Assembly: GCF_947507565.1 (NCBI RefSeq)
Contig: NC_089183.1
Coordinates: forward strand, 682,001 to 746,000
Length of the DNA: 64,000 nt
Source: Oscarella lobularis
Lineage: Eukaryota; Porifera; Homoscleromorpha; Homosclerophorida; Oscarellidae
Direction of reading: 5' to 3'
The translations under genes and the position numbers were made by a program. Under the pieces are notes generated by a model, which was given only the letters and a program-made list of their open reading frames with translations, ran no database searches and was not told the origin of the DNA. Below, piece by piece: positions 46,401 to 57,281 of the stretch. Each line of letters starts with the position of its first letter. Within the stretch, counting starts at the first letter, position 1.

Positions 46401-48818
46401 CTGAAGCGAAACTGAAACATCTTGTCCGCTACCTTCAGGCTACTTTTAGTCAATGGTTTGAATTTGTTGATGAGGTTTTTCTTTTAAATTGTCGTGAAAA
46501 GAGTTCAAAACAACTAAAATCATTTCAGCGAACTCTTGGTGAAGTCAAATGTCGTGCTCTCAAAGTAACGGAACGAATCGAAGGGCTTGTTTTAATTCTC
46601 TGGTTCAATTACACCTCATGTTTTTAGGAGACTAGAGATGTTCCAGCTGTTGTCGAGGCCGCAGAAACGATCTTATTACCGATTCTGCGAAATCCCAAAT
46701 CTACCAGCACGTCACCGTCAGTTTTTCAGAAGGCAATGAGATATTTTAGTCGCCGCTATCGACTTACTGAAGACCTACGTCTAAACGCTATCTCTGTCTT
46801 GAAAAAAGATGGTCTCATTTTCAACGACGAGGTAAAGTGATCGTAACTCTGAAAGTCAGCTGTTTATTGATTTATGTGTAGACCGACTCTGCTTGCATCC
46901 GGTTTATTCAGGCTGACGCTTTTAGAAGAGCTATGGTGCAAACTTTCTGTTCTGGTCTATCAGATGAGGTTCAAAGTCTTGCCTTAGACTTTCTACAAGC
47001 TATTGGAGAAGTAAGTGCAGACGCAGTTGATGTTCTTTGAGTGTAAGTGCAATGTTTAGATTCTTGTTATTGATGACAATGTTATTTTGGATCCTTTGTG
47101 GCTGTGTCAAAACGTTGTTGGTCCACTCTTGTCTCCTAAAAATTTTCCCATACATCTTGATTCGTCTGCATCCGGCACAGCCACTAAAGAAAAAATTAAG
47201 AGAGTGCTAGAGATTTTCAACAAGCGAAAGTGGGAAAATGTCGACGATACAATATCTCTTCTCTGTAATTTGGAAATATGCTATCCGATTTCCGAGCAAG
47301 CGGACACGTACCAGTTTCCCGCACTAATTGAACAACAGCGTCCACCTCACGTGTGGCGTGACAATCGTGAAATGACAGTCTACGTTGGACGCCGCTTGAT
47401 GAGCGAAGAAATAACGGACATAATAACCCCAGGAACTATGCCATTTATTCAAAGCAGAGTACGAAACACTTCGTGCTTTTCTCCTTCAAAGCCCGTCGTT
47501 TGGCAAGGAGGTCTATTGATTGAAAGGACAATTGACCGTCATTTAGTCGAAGGAATGATCGTATTCCAAGATCGCGAAAAAGCGATTGATTTTATCGTTC
47601 GTGGGCCCGAGCATTCTGAGCAGCAATGTAAGAAGCACCTACAAGATTTAATGGATGTAGGAACGAAAGTTCTTCAAGTAAAGAGTCCGGGTACCTTGCA
47701 AAGTCTCTGGTACATCAGTTTTACACAACTGAAACAACTGATCGACTTTCCTATTGCACACAGAGCAGACACTGTTTCGGAGACTATGAAAATTTCGAAA
47801 TACTCTACCGCACCAGTGTGTCATCCGGAAGGAATCAGAGATACATTAAAAGACCTCCTTGCCCTCCCTGACGATCATTTCTCTTTTCTTTCCTTCGAAA
47901 CCCGCGACGTCATTTGTAAATGTCTTGAGAAGGATAGCGAAGGAAAATCAGCATTGGCTAAATGTCTGCTGGTCTCACCAGTTGAGAGACTTCGTAGTGA
48001 ATCTGCTGAGGAAATGCTTAAGCTTTGGAGCAATAATCTCGAAGCCACAATAGAAAGCTTTGGGGACGTCGCACGAGCATCTGGCGTGCTCTATCTTTTG
48101 GCTATTCTAAATAGCTGCGGTGCTCTTGAGCTTTCTGAGAAAGAGGTAAATAGAAGCGTTCTCGGTTAAGACTCTCGAATTTATTTTATGTGCAGAAAGC
48201 AGCCGCTCAAGAAGATTTGACGTTTTTTGAAGCAAATTCTGCACCTGCAATAGCGGCAAGTAAGCAGTTACTGTGATTTTAGAAAAGAGTTGGTGTCATT
48301 TGCGTGGTACATTTGCAGGGCGAGCCAAGCGTCTGTCAGGGAGAAGTTCTACTGTCGCGTCGACAGATTTGGCATCAGGTATGGCTTTTGTCCAGGGCAT
48401 AATATATTACTGCATGGATCGGATACTTCTAAGTTGCTTTTATGTACTGAAAGTTCCTCTGTTAGAATTGGATCTAGACTTGCCACCCACTATGGAAGAA
48501 AGAGTTGAAACTTCTAAACGAATCCAATCTGTGTGGCGTCACATCGGAAGAATCTTAGGACCAGAACCAAAATTCGAAGATCACGATTTGCACGAATGCG
48601 AACAAGAGCGATATGATCGCGACCGCGCCTATAAAATGTTGGAGAAATGGGAAGCAAAGCACGGGTCAAAAGCCACTCGAAGGCATCTTATTGACGCAAT
48701 GATAAGAGAGGATTGCAGAGCCCAAGTTGCCGAGATCTTTCCAGGTGAGAACTTTTCAGGTATAAGTTTGATCAAAAAATAATAAGTAATGCTCTTAGGA
48801 TTTTCAGATACACAGTGA
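43490..48818 (+). CDS. Ankyrin - Roc GTPase - COR - double death domain protein, copy B
   Basis: A likely first exon is the ATG at 43490 (MSLEVEVGSFEK, then GTAAAC), conserved in copy D, though its phase with the next exon is unclear. A Cys-rich piece (LSCDSCGCDSSELDAD) precedes a degenerate first ankyrin repeat, then eight nearly identical ankyrin exons (44056-45255) and two diverged ones. The Roc exon 45956-46564 has GEARAGKTT, CDFAGQ and GSKRD. COR exons are 46628-46831, 46882-47010 and 47060-48145; the last one carries LDPLWLCQNVVGPLLSP and DREKAIDFIVRG and ends with death domain 1 (CLEKDSEGKSALAKCL, MLKLWSNNLE). Linker exons follow at about 48196-48377. Death domain 2 is 48466-48744 (SVWRHIGRILGPEP, KMLEKWEAKHGSKATRRHL). 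The last exon, 48799-48818, adds GFSDTQ. Compared with D, the first ankyrin unit has two in-frame losses (21 and about 33 nt). Confidence 0.8.
44056..45255 (+). repeat. Array of eight ankyrin exon-intron cassettes in gene B
   Basis: Eight tandem units of roughly 145-165 bp, each one exon of about 90-100 bp (FPLLTACERNNVDMAKLLID, then AGANVN) and one intron of about 60 bp (GTATGTTGTTATAGATTACT ... GTACAACTTTAG). Introns are as similar as exons, so whole cassettes have been duplicated or homogenised. Confidence 0.9.
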
Positions 48819-49458
48819 ATACCCAGTCACTTTGTTATACACTAGTACCCCAGTATACTACTAGTGGCCGCACTCGTAGCCCCACTACATCTATGTCCTT
48901 TTGTATTTCTACACGAAAGCTTAGCTTATACCGATTACGTAGTAAAGCCAGTCGTTTGTATATTTTTGTGACCTTTATACGCTTTAGTCTTAGTGCCCTA
49001 CCGCCCTCATTTATTCGTTACGATTTGTATGCGTTAGGCTTGTTTTAGAACACGATATGCTGGTTTATGCATTAACCATTGCTTTTATGGTTTTGAACTG
49101 TAATTTCTATAGCCACGTGATTTGTCTAGCAATAAGATTTCTCTGGTGTTGATCGTCTCTTTAGAAACCCTTTGTGATGTTGTAGGAAGCCACACGGCAC
49201 ACTAGTCTGGGAGGTAGGCCTGCTGAACCTTTTTCCTTGCCCATGTCATTGATTCTTACTCTTATTATGGACATTCTTAAAAGACACGGTACACGTACAA
49301 TAAATAGAGAAAAGAGAAGAAGAAAACTATGCTGAGTTCATCTTGCAGCATACTCAGGATTCGGAGGAGGCAACTTCTCTCCTGGTCCAGGTAAGATATC
49401 GCGTAAGGAAACCCCACAAGTCCTCGTTTCCTTAGAGAGAGAAAAAAACTAGTCTACC
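48819..49458. other. 3' flank of gene B, duplicated behind gene D
   Basis: Matches 62488-63151 with small indels. I see no exon. An AATAAA at about 49300 may serve gene B. The MRPL28 pseudogene 3' end lies at the right border. Confidence 0.5.
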
Positions 49459-49947
49459 TTACGACCAACATTTGAGAGAATCTCTTACTTTCTCTTCGTT
49501 CTCAGACCACAAAGCCGGCTTTCGAGGCATCCGTCTCGCTTTCTTCGGCACGTCGATGCCCCCGTCGCCTTTCTCTTCGATTTTCGTCCACATATCGCGC
49601 TTCAGTTGCGATCCGAAATCGGACGCGAGTTTTCTATCCGGGGTGTGGAGAAGGTAAGCGTCGAATCCGCCCGCCTTGTCTATCCATCGCATTGTTCATC
49701 GTGTACGATCGGGCCATGATTTCGCTTTCGCAGGTGCGTCGTTGCGAATTCGGCTTCCACGTTCGCTTCGTTCTGAAGAGAAGACGGGTAATTCGTGTTC
49801 GAATGCGCGACGTGCAGCGAAAACTTGCTTCTTGTTCGAGAAGGTGACGCGATGGCCAAACGTGATGCCTTTTCCGGCGAATAAACCTTCTCTGGCTCGC
49901 TTGGGAATCGATTTGAGGCAAGGAAAGTAAGATCCGAGACGAACCAT
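49459..49947 (-). pseudogene. MRPL28: MRPL28 (mitochondrial bL28m), frameshifted copy
   Basis: Minus strand. The first exon starts at 49947 (MVRLGSYFPCLKSIPKR, then GKGITFGHRVTFSNKK) and the second exon resumes at TKRTWKPNSQRR. After ARSYTMN, 14 bases present in the 63 kb copy are missing (there TMNVTTAAMRWIDKAGG). The upstream frame therefore runs into MDRQGGRIRR and stops about 20 codons on, while the original frame (MRWIDKAGGFDAYLLHTPDR) continues separately to 49459. The lost residues belong to the conserved VTVTMR-like part of bL28. Otherwise it is close to the intact copy. An assembly error is possible but would have to remove 14 bases. Confidence 0.75.
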
Positions 49948-49948
49948 G

Positions 49949-49998
49949 CTGTAGGTAGGCAGTTAGGTAGGCAGTTAGGTAAGGTAGGCAGGCAAGTT
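49949..49998. repeat. GTAGGTAGGCAGTTA-type short tandem repeat
   Basis: Two to three imperfect copies of GTAGGTAGGCAGTTA, between the MRPL28 pseudogene and ROCO gene C. Confidence 0.7.
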
Positions 49999-50196
49999 AG
50001 ATGGCTCTACCGCGCTCTAAGGCCTCTCCTGATGTTTACGTCAGGGCTAACGTACAGTCGACTTGAGGTTTCGGACGTTTACGCATTCCTATGGTTTGAG
50101 AGCCTCACGCCGCGCATGTGCGGTGTTAGGGAACTGAATTTTAGGCACGTCACGTAGACTCTTGAACCAAGCTGACACAGAATTGGCTAAGGCAGC

Positions 50197-53100
50197 AATG
50201 AGCCGGCAGCTTGAACTCGAAACCGTGCTCTTGGGGGCTTTCGACGCGGCACTCCTGGCCGCGATCGAAGCTGAACTCCTGGCAGCGATTAGTCGAGAAG
50301 ACGTCGAGGAAGTGAAAGAACTCGTGCAAGGAGTTCTACCGTTATGTCTCACCCGGATAGGTAAACTCGCCGATGGTGCATATACTGTATATGTGGAGCG
50401 AAGGTACGTCTTTGCAGGGTCGCGTCCATTTCATTTGGCTTGTGAGAAGAGGAACAGATCTCTTGCCTTCCTTTTGGTCCAACACGGGGCACCTATCAAC
50501 TTGGTTCGGCTTTTATACTATTGAGTGTTTCTAATTGCTTTTTTTGTGTGTAAAGGATGCGTTTCACTGTGCAAGTCAGAGTGAGCTCTTGGACGTTGTT
50601 GTTGAAATGATGACTCTCAGCCGACAGGTCTGCATCATCAAAAGACGTGGGCAATTTTATCTACTTGGAAACTTTAGACTGGGCAGTTGGCATTTTGGGA
50701 CGCTTGTAGGAGGGGGCATGCTGAAGTTACGAAAATACTTATCTGCGCTGGGGCGGATGTTAATATCCCAGACCAAGTACGAACTGTATAAGACTTGATG
50801 TATTTCAATGTAAGTTAAAAACTTTAGGAAGGACGCTTTCCTTTGTTGACTGCATATGAGAGGGGTGACGTTGACATGTTGAAGTTACTGATCGACCATG
50901 GAGCTGATATCATTATAATTAAGAAACACCAGGTACGTTATTTTTTTTTCTAGATTAGAAATTTCCTTATTGGCTGCTTATGAGAAGGGTGGCGTTAAAT
51001 TTGCAAAATCACTTATCGAAGCTGGAGCAGATGTCAATAAGGCAGACAGGGTATCTACTAGTCATGTGTGACTTTGACAGATCTGTTTTCAGTGTAGGTT
51101 ATATGTAGTTTGGGAGAGTTCCTTTATTGACAGCGTGTGAGAAGGGTGCTGTTGAAATCGTGGAATTACTTATTAATAATGGAGCAGATGTCAATAAAGC
51201 AGACAATGTATCTAATAGCTAGTCATGAGAATTATTTCGTTGACCTTTTTATTTAATGCAACTTTCTCGTTTTAGGACGGAAACACCGCATTATTCTACG
51301 CTTGTTTGCACCGTCATTACTCAATTGGCGTGATAATAATAAAATCTCGTGAAAATCTACCTGCCAATGCGTATCTTACGGTGAGTGTGCAGTTATGGAG
51401 ACTGAACGGCATACCAAAGTCTTTCTTAGTGTGACGAATCAAGTCTGCGCACCATTGTACGACAACACAAATTTTCTTCTCGTAGAATTTTACTCTTTTC
51501 ACACAAAATAATCTCCAATAGATTTTTATTATCTGCTTGCAGACATTTCGAAAGATGCTGTTGATCTCGTCAAGATGATTCTCACGCAATCGCCGTCTCT
51601 CACGGACCTTCGGGATGACGTATGCAGTTCAATAGAGATGAGTGAACAGAGAAGCAATTTTTCTTTGCATAGGACGACCGTCTTCTTCACCAAGTACCTT
51701 GTCCGTTAGAACTTAAAAATGCTCTCGTCAGCTTTTGGGTGAGGGTCTAGGTCCCTTGGAAGTTCAATCGTTTGAAACGGTGTCGTGGTTAGGTTCAACA
51801 TCAGTATAGAGAGCTTTACGCGCAAGGCACAACGAAGCCAAACCAAATCAAAGTCTGCGTTGTTGGTGAGCCGAGAGCTGGCAAAACAACTCTCATTAAG
51901 TCTCTGCGAAATATCCACTGGAAAGATGGAGGCGACGATCAACGTACAGCCAGCGTTGACGTGACCGTTGCAAATATCAAATCCGCTGGCGGCGAGCTCG
52001 TTTTGTGCGATTTTGCAGGCCAACGTTTCTTTCATAAAACTCATGGGCTATTTTTTTCCGCATCATCGACGATTTTCCTTCTCGTCGTTGATCTGACTGG
52101 AGGAGACGAAGATGATCTTAGAAGCTCGAGCCACTATTGGGCGTCATTCATAAAATGCAGCGTGCTTCTTGTTGACAAAGCATACGTTGTACTTATTGGC
52201 AGCAAAAAGGACCTGCTCTCCAAGTCCGATGTAGACAAAAGCAAAACGAAATTGAAACGTCTCAGGGGCTATCTTCAGACCAAGTTTGGGCAGTGGTTTG
52301 AGTTTGCGGAAAATGAATTTGTCTTAAATTGTCGTAAGCAGAGTTCAAGAAACTTGGACTCCTTTAAGAAAACTCTTAGCGAACTGAAGCTCCTTTCTCT
52401 TAAGGTAAACGGATAGAGATAGAAGAGTATTGCATGACGAGTAGGTTTGCCAATTATAGGTAAGGGTAATTATTCTTTTGTAGAAAGCAAAAGATGTTCC
52501 AAGTATTGTTGAGACTGCACAAAAAATCTTTTTGCCAACTCTGCGAAATCCGAGTTCTACCAGCACATCAACAACGCTAAAGAAGAAGCTAAAAAGAGTT
52601 TTGCCTCGAAAGTCGACCAGCAAAGATCAACTTGCTCTAGCGTTACGTCAAAACGTCCTGTCTGTCATTCGAATTCACGGTTTTTCAAAAAACGACGAGG
52701 CAAGTTGCCTCTGAAAGCGAGCGATTTGTGTAAAAATTATATTCTTTATGTAGGTGAGCGAATCCGTTGCTCAGTGCAACCGGTTTATTAGATTTGCTGA
52801 TTTTAAAAAAGTTATGGTGGAAAGCGGCGTCTGTGCTGGTGTATCAGAGCAGGTTCAAAGCCTTTTTGTCGAATTTTTGCAAGCAATTGGAGAAGTGAGG
52901 AAGAATGAGTGTATTTTTTTCTTTCCGTAACATTTTATTTAGATTCTTGTTGTTGATGACACCGTTATTTTGGATCTCCCGTGGCTGTGTCAAAACGTTG
53001 TAGGTCCGCTCTTGTCTCCCAAGAGTTTTCCAATTCATCTCCATTCCTCTGCGTTTGGCACAGCCACGAAAGAGCAAATTCAGAGAGTTCTCGAGGATTT

Positions 53101-54679
53101 CAACAGAAAACCGAAGTGGGAAAATGTTGACGATACAATCGCACTTCTATGTCGTTTGGAGATTTGCTATTCGTTGCAGGACACGTACCAGTTTCCCGCC
53201 CTAATTGAAGAAGAGCGACCGAATGACGTGTGGCGGGAAAATCCTGACATGATCGTCTACGTTGGACGCCGTTTGAAGAGCGAAAAAGAAACCGATATAA
53301 TAACTCCAGGGACCATGTCATTTATTCAAAGCAGCGTAAAGAACGCTTCACGCTTTCAACCGTCAGAGCCCGTCGTTTGGCAAGATGGCCTGTTAATCAA
53401 GAGAACAATTGACCGTCGCTCGATTGAAGGAATGATAGTATATCAGGATCGCGAAAAAGCGATTGACTTTGTCGTTCGCGGTCCCGAGCATTCCGAGAGA
53501 CAATGCAAGAAGCACCTGAAAGATCTAATGGACGTAGGAACGAGAGTTCTTCAACTGAAGAGTCCAGGAACCGTTCAAAGTCTTTTCTACATTAGCTGCG
53601 CGGAGCTGAAGCAGCGCAAAGCCTTTCCTCTTGCACACAGAGCAGAGACTGTGGAAGAAACGAAAAAATTAAGGTACTCGGACACACCAGTGCCGAATTG
53701 CTCAGATGCACCAGCCATCAACGACAGCTTGAAAGACCTTCTTGCCCTTCCTGACGATCATTTCTCGTTTCTTCCTTACGAAGCTCGTCGCACCGTTTGT
53801 GAATGTCTTGATAAGGACGCTGAAGGACGATCGGCATTAGCTAAACGTTTGCCGGGTGTGTCATCAGTTGACAGACATTGGAGCAAAACTGCAGAGCAAT
53901 TGCTTAGTCGTTGGAGTGAAAACCTCGACGCCAAGACCAAGATCTTTGCGGACATTGCACGAGATTTGGACTTGCTCTATCTTTTAGACATTCTAAATGA
54001 TAGCGGCGCTTTTGAGCTTTCCGATGAAGAGGTACAGTAGCACAAAGAAACACTTTTTGAACGGTGAAGACTTTGAATGTATCTTGTGTACAGAAAACAT
54101 CCGCTCAAGAAGATTTGGACTTCCTTGAAGCGAATTCTGCGTCTGCAATAGCGGCAAGTAAGCTGTTCTTGTGTTATTGAAAAAGGCTTGTGGGTATAAA
54201 CACTCACAGGGCGTCGTACTCGTTTGGCAGCAGGTAGGCCTACTCCTGACTCCACAGATTCGGCATCAGGTTTGGCTTTGTACTTTATTTAGTTCATGCG
54301 AAGATGAAAAATATAAATCTTTTTGCTAGCATCCTATCTTGACGTGCCGGTCACCCTAGAAGACAGAATAGACGCTGCTAAACGAATTCCAGCTGAGTGG
54401 CGTCGCATTGGGCGAATTCTAGAGCCGGAACCAAAGTTTCGAGAATATGATTTAGACGTGTTCGAGCAAGAACATGATCTTCGCGACCGCGCCCAGAAAA
54501 TGCTAGATAAATGGGCAGAAAAGCACGGCTCTAGAGCCACCCGAAAGCGTCTCATTGACGCGATGATCAGAGAGGATCTCAAAGGTAGAGCTGCCGAGAT
54601 CTTTTCAGGTAAAAACTTCCCAGATGTATTTTTAAAGAAGTAATTTCTAATGCGCTTAGGATATTCTGACATGGATTGA
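50197..54679 (+). CDS. Ankyrin - Roc GTPase - COR - double death domain protein, copy C
   Basis: The first exon from the ATG at 50197 encodes MSRQLELETVLLGAFDAALL and an Ala/Glu-rich helix (LAAISREDVEEVKELV). The next exon is GSRPFHLACEKRNRSLAFLL. Four or five ankyrin exons (about 50570-51210; GRFPLLTAYERGDVDMLKLL) are more diverged than in B and D. The Roc exon 51793-52404 has GEPRAGKTT, CDFAGQRF and GSKKD. COR: from 52484, then the main exon 52943-54031 (LDLPWLCQNVVGPLLSP, DREKAIDFVVRG), ending with death domain 1 (CLDKDAEGRSALAKRL, LLSRWSENLD). Linker exons follow; death domain 2 is 54330-54608 (AEWRRIGRILEPEP, KMLDKWAEKHGSRATRKRL). The last exon 54660-54679 adds GYSDMD. Its N terminus differs from B and D and resembles the start at 63888. 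Confidence 0.8.
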
Positions 54680-55618
54680 CCAGTTGGGGGTATTTTTAGC
54701 ATACCAAAATTTTTATACTTAGCCCAAGCATTTTTGCCCTCTTGTATTTTTAATTTTTACACAAAACCAAGCTTACAGTACGTTTATTCAAAGCCTGTTG
54801 CTTGTATTTTTAACCTCGATGATTTTATTTTTTTACTACCGTTGCAATAATAGTTTCAATAGTCACGTGGTTTGCTGAGCAGAGCGTTCTGCGAATCTGC
54901 TAAGTCTCAAACGAATGAATCAGGTTGGCTTGCACCTTTTTGTCAACTTTTTTAATTAGGGTTTTTTGTCGCCTAGGTCTAGTCTCGACGATTCCTCAGA
55001 TTTTGGTGGATCGCTGTCGATTGATAGCTCTAGAGTTATTGAAGATAGACAGAGGTCGCGACTACAGTTGTCAAGTTCCTTTAGAGGTGCGCGCTTCGGG
55101 TCCTCGCGGCAAATTAAGTCGCTAGCGGGGCCCCTTTTAGAGGTGCACGAATATGCACGCATTGCACCGCTACGTGCGAACGGCCGACGTCGATTTCACG
55201 ACGATTAGTGTTTTAGGAAGGTTTCTGCGTTCTTGTATCTGTCGTAACGGCCCGAATTCCCACGATCGAATTCCCACGATCTAGTCCCACACAGGGACCT
55301 ACCGGCCGAAAAAATTGAAACGGGAGTATGAAGCCAGAAGGCTAGTAGGTCTAGGTTAGCCTCGCAAGCCAGGCTCTCCCGTAGTGAAGCGCGCTTTAGC
55401 GCGTCCACTACTGGCACAGGTCTAGGTGGTCTAGGTAGGCATAGATTTGGTACTCGACGTCAAGGATTTCACCTGGAATGTCACGAGACCGTATCTCATG
55501 GTCTAGGTACTGTAAGCGTTATCTGCTAGTATCCACTGGCATCACATTTTATTCCGCCGCCGTGGTGTGTACAATCGGGATGATTTTGCTTTCTAAATTC
55601 ATCGTTGCGTTCCGTTAT
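54680..55618. other. Intergenic between genes C and D
   Basis: No supported exon. From about 55300 it matches the 5' flank of gene B. It contains a small hairpin insertion at 55356-55426. Confidence 0.45.
55356..55426. mobile_element. Short hairpin insertion with 9-bp flanking repeats (MITE-like)
   Basis: A 71-bp stretch whose core is a stem-loop (GTAGTG..GCGCGC / GCGCGT..CACTAC) is bounded by two copies of AGGTCTAGG (55347-55355 and 55418-55426). The corresponding site at about 43185 has a single GGTCTAGG and no hairpin, so this is an occupied versus empty site. Confidence 0.5.
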
Positions 55619-55784
55619 CCTTACGGACACCAAAGTTGCGCAGTACGGTTCACGGCGAACTTGGAAGTGTGTGACAGATGTTCTGCCCGCGTTTTCGAAT
55701 CTTCTCTTTCAAACAACGACAAAACAGCGTCATGCATGTCAGTAACGCTTAGTAGCGTGCTCTTGGTGTACGAGAGAACCATGC

Positions 55785-56314
55785 ACTGCCTCTTTAGGGT
55801 TGCCAGGCATGTGCATTTAGATGATGTTCGCTCAGTCATTCAACCGGACCTTGACTACGGGGCTGCCGTTTGGGCGGACGGATCAGCTGGCGTAATCAGC
55901 CGCTTAGCACAAATAGAAAAGAGGTATCTCCGTTGTCTGGCTGGTTTGCGTTACGACGATTCTACGGCCTCCGTTGGAGGAGTAGCAGCACTTCTCGATC
56001 TATTTCGTCTCAATCCAATCCGCACAAGGCACGCTACTCAACTAGGATTGTTGAGTTACCGCTGCTTGTGCAACTCCGCCACAGCTTCTGTTCTCGCGGC
56101 GAAAATTGGGCGTATTCAGCGCACCGGTGTCGCCACTCGTCTCAGTGCTTCTGGGGTCAATGTCATCCGACCACGCACCGAGGCACTTCGTCGTTCTCCA
56201 TTCTTTCGGGCTCAAACTCTATGGAATTCGCTTCCGGCAATCAGAGGGAGTAATGATCCGGCGATCTTTAAATTGGGCCTGAAGAACTATTTCAATCAAC
56301 ACTCTGCGTACTGA
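55785..56314 (+). pseudogene. LINE reverse transcriptase C-terminal fragment
   Basis: The open frame ends at 56314. RVARHVHLDDVRSVIQPDLD, LDYGAAVW, RLAQIEKRYLRCLAGL and LWNSLPAIRGSNDPAIFKLG match the region after the reverse transcriptase in jockey/CR1/L2-type LINEs. The catalytic part is missing, so the copy is 5'-truncated. It sits wholly inside the inverted-repeat element. Confidence 0.7.
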
Positions 56315-57020
56315 TTTAGAGGTTATATATATAAACGGATAAAATGCTTAGAAACCTCTATTACAAATTGTTCGGTGGTATTTTCCGTTTTATAAATGCG
56401 CTCAGAAGGCGAGACGACGGTTTTGATTGTCACACTCTGACGTCACAATCAAAAGTATCCACTCAAGTACAGTAGGTATGTAGGCGTGTACGGGTAACAG
56501 GAAATATGACCCGTACACACACCGGCACACCCCGTACACACTTCATACACATACCTAAGCTTACCTACGCAGATAATAAACTTCAAAGCAAAACCACGAT
56601 CAGAGAACGCATAAGTAGGATCCTAAACATGAGTCCTATGTATTTACATAGAGTATGTGTGTAGGACTGAGCTGCAGGTCTGTGATACATGTACAACAGC
56701 GTGAATACCGTATATAATACCCTGAAATTTTATGAAGTCACATTATCTAAGGCGCTCGCGTACTGTAAGCGGTGGGAGGCTATTCATGGTGGCCAACACC
56801 AGGCCATCATTCTCTAGTTAATACATATGTATAGAACTTGTTAACTGTGTAGGTATTTTCCACGAGAAAAATGATTAGACGTTTGAACTTCTCCTAATTA
56901 ATAATACATTTGTGTAAAATCATATATTTGTATATAAAATTTACAGGTGGGGAGACCTCCCTCCCTCCCTCCTATTGTCTAAGTTGTACAGGGATGTAGC
57001 AAATCATCCCAAACGAAGAT
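56315..57020. other. Interior of the inverted-repeat element, non-coding
   Basis: AT-rich, with TATATATATAAA just after the LINE stop and a region of GTACGGGT / ACCCGTAC inverted pairs near 56497-56515. No exon was seen. Confidence 0.4.
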
Positions 57021-57281
57021 GGTTCTGTCAACGGTGTCGTACACCAAGAGCACGCTACTAAGCGTTACTGACATGCGTGACGCTGTTTTTGTCGTTGTTT
57101 GAAAGAGAAGATTCGAAAATGCGGGCAGAACATCTGTCACACACTTCGCTAAGTTCGCCGTGAACCGTACTGCGCATGATCACTTTGGTGTCCGTAAAGG
57201 GCAGCCACTGCGTTCGTTCCGCATTCGTTCTCGTCTTTTATCACAGCGTGCTCTAAATCACGTTGTTCCCTGGTTGAAGCG

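Larger units (their letters stand above)
43130..49947. repeat. Segmental duplication, left block (ROCO B plus MRPL28)
   Basis: The 5' flank, ROCO gene B, its 3' flank and the MRPL28 copy all have close counterparts in the same order and orientation at 55300-63654. The intervening gene C is more diverged. Confidence 0.8.
55619..57200. mobile_element. 1.6 kb insertion with about 165-bp terminal inverted repeats
   Basis: The left arm 55619-55780 (starting CCTTACGGACACCAAAGT) recurs inverted at 57021-57200 (ending ACTTTGGTGTCCGTAAAGG) with a few indels. The related 5' flank of gene B (about 43355) lacks everything between. TGCGTTC flanks both sides and may be a target duplication. The interior holds a LINE fragment and about 700 bp of unassigned DNA. 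No transposase frame was seen, so it would be non-autonomous. Confidence 0.6.
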
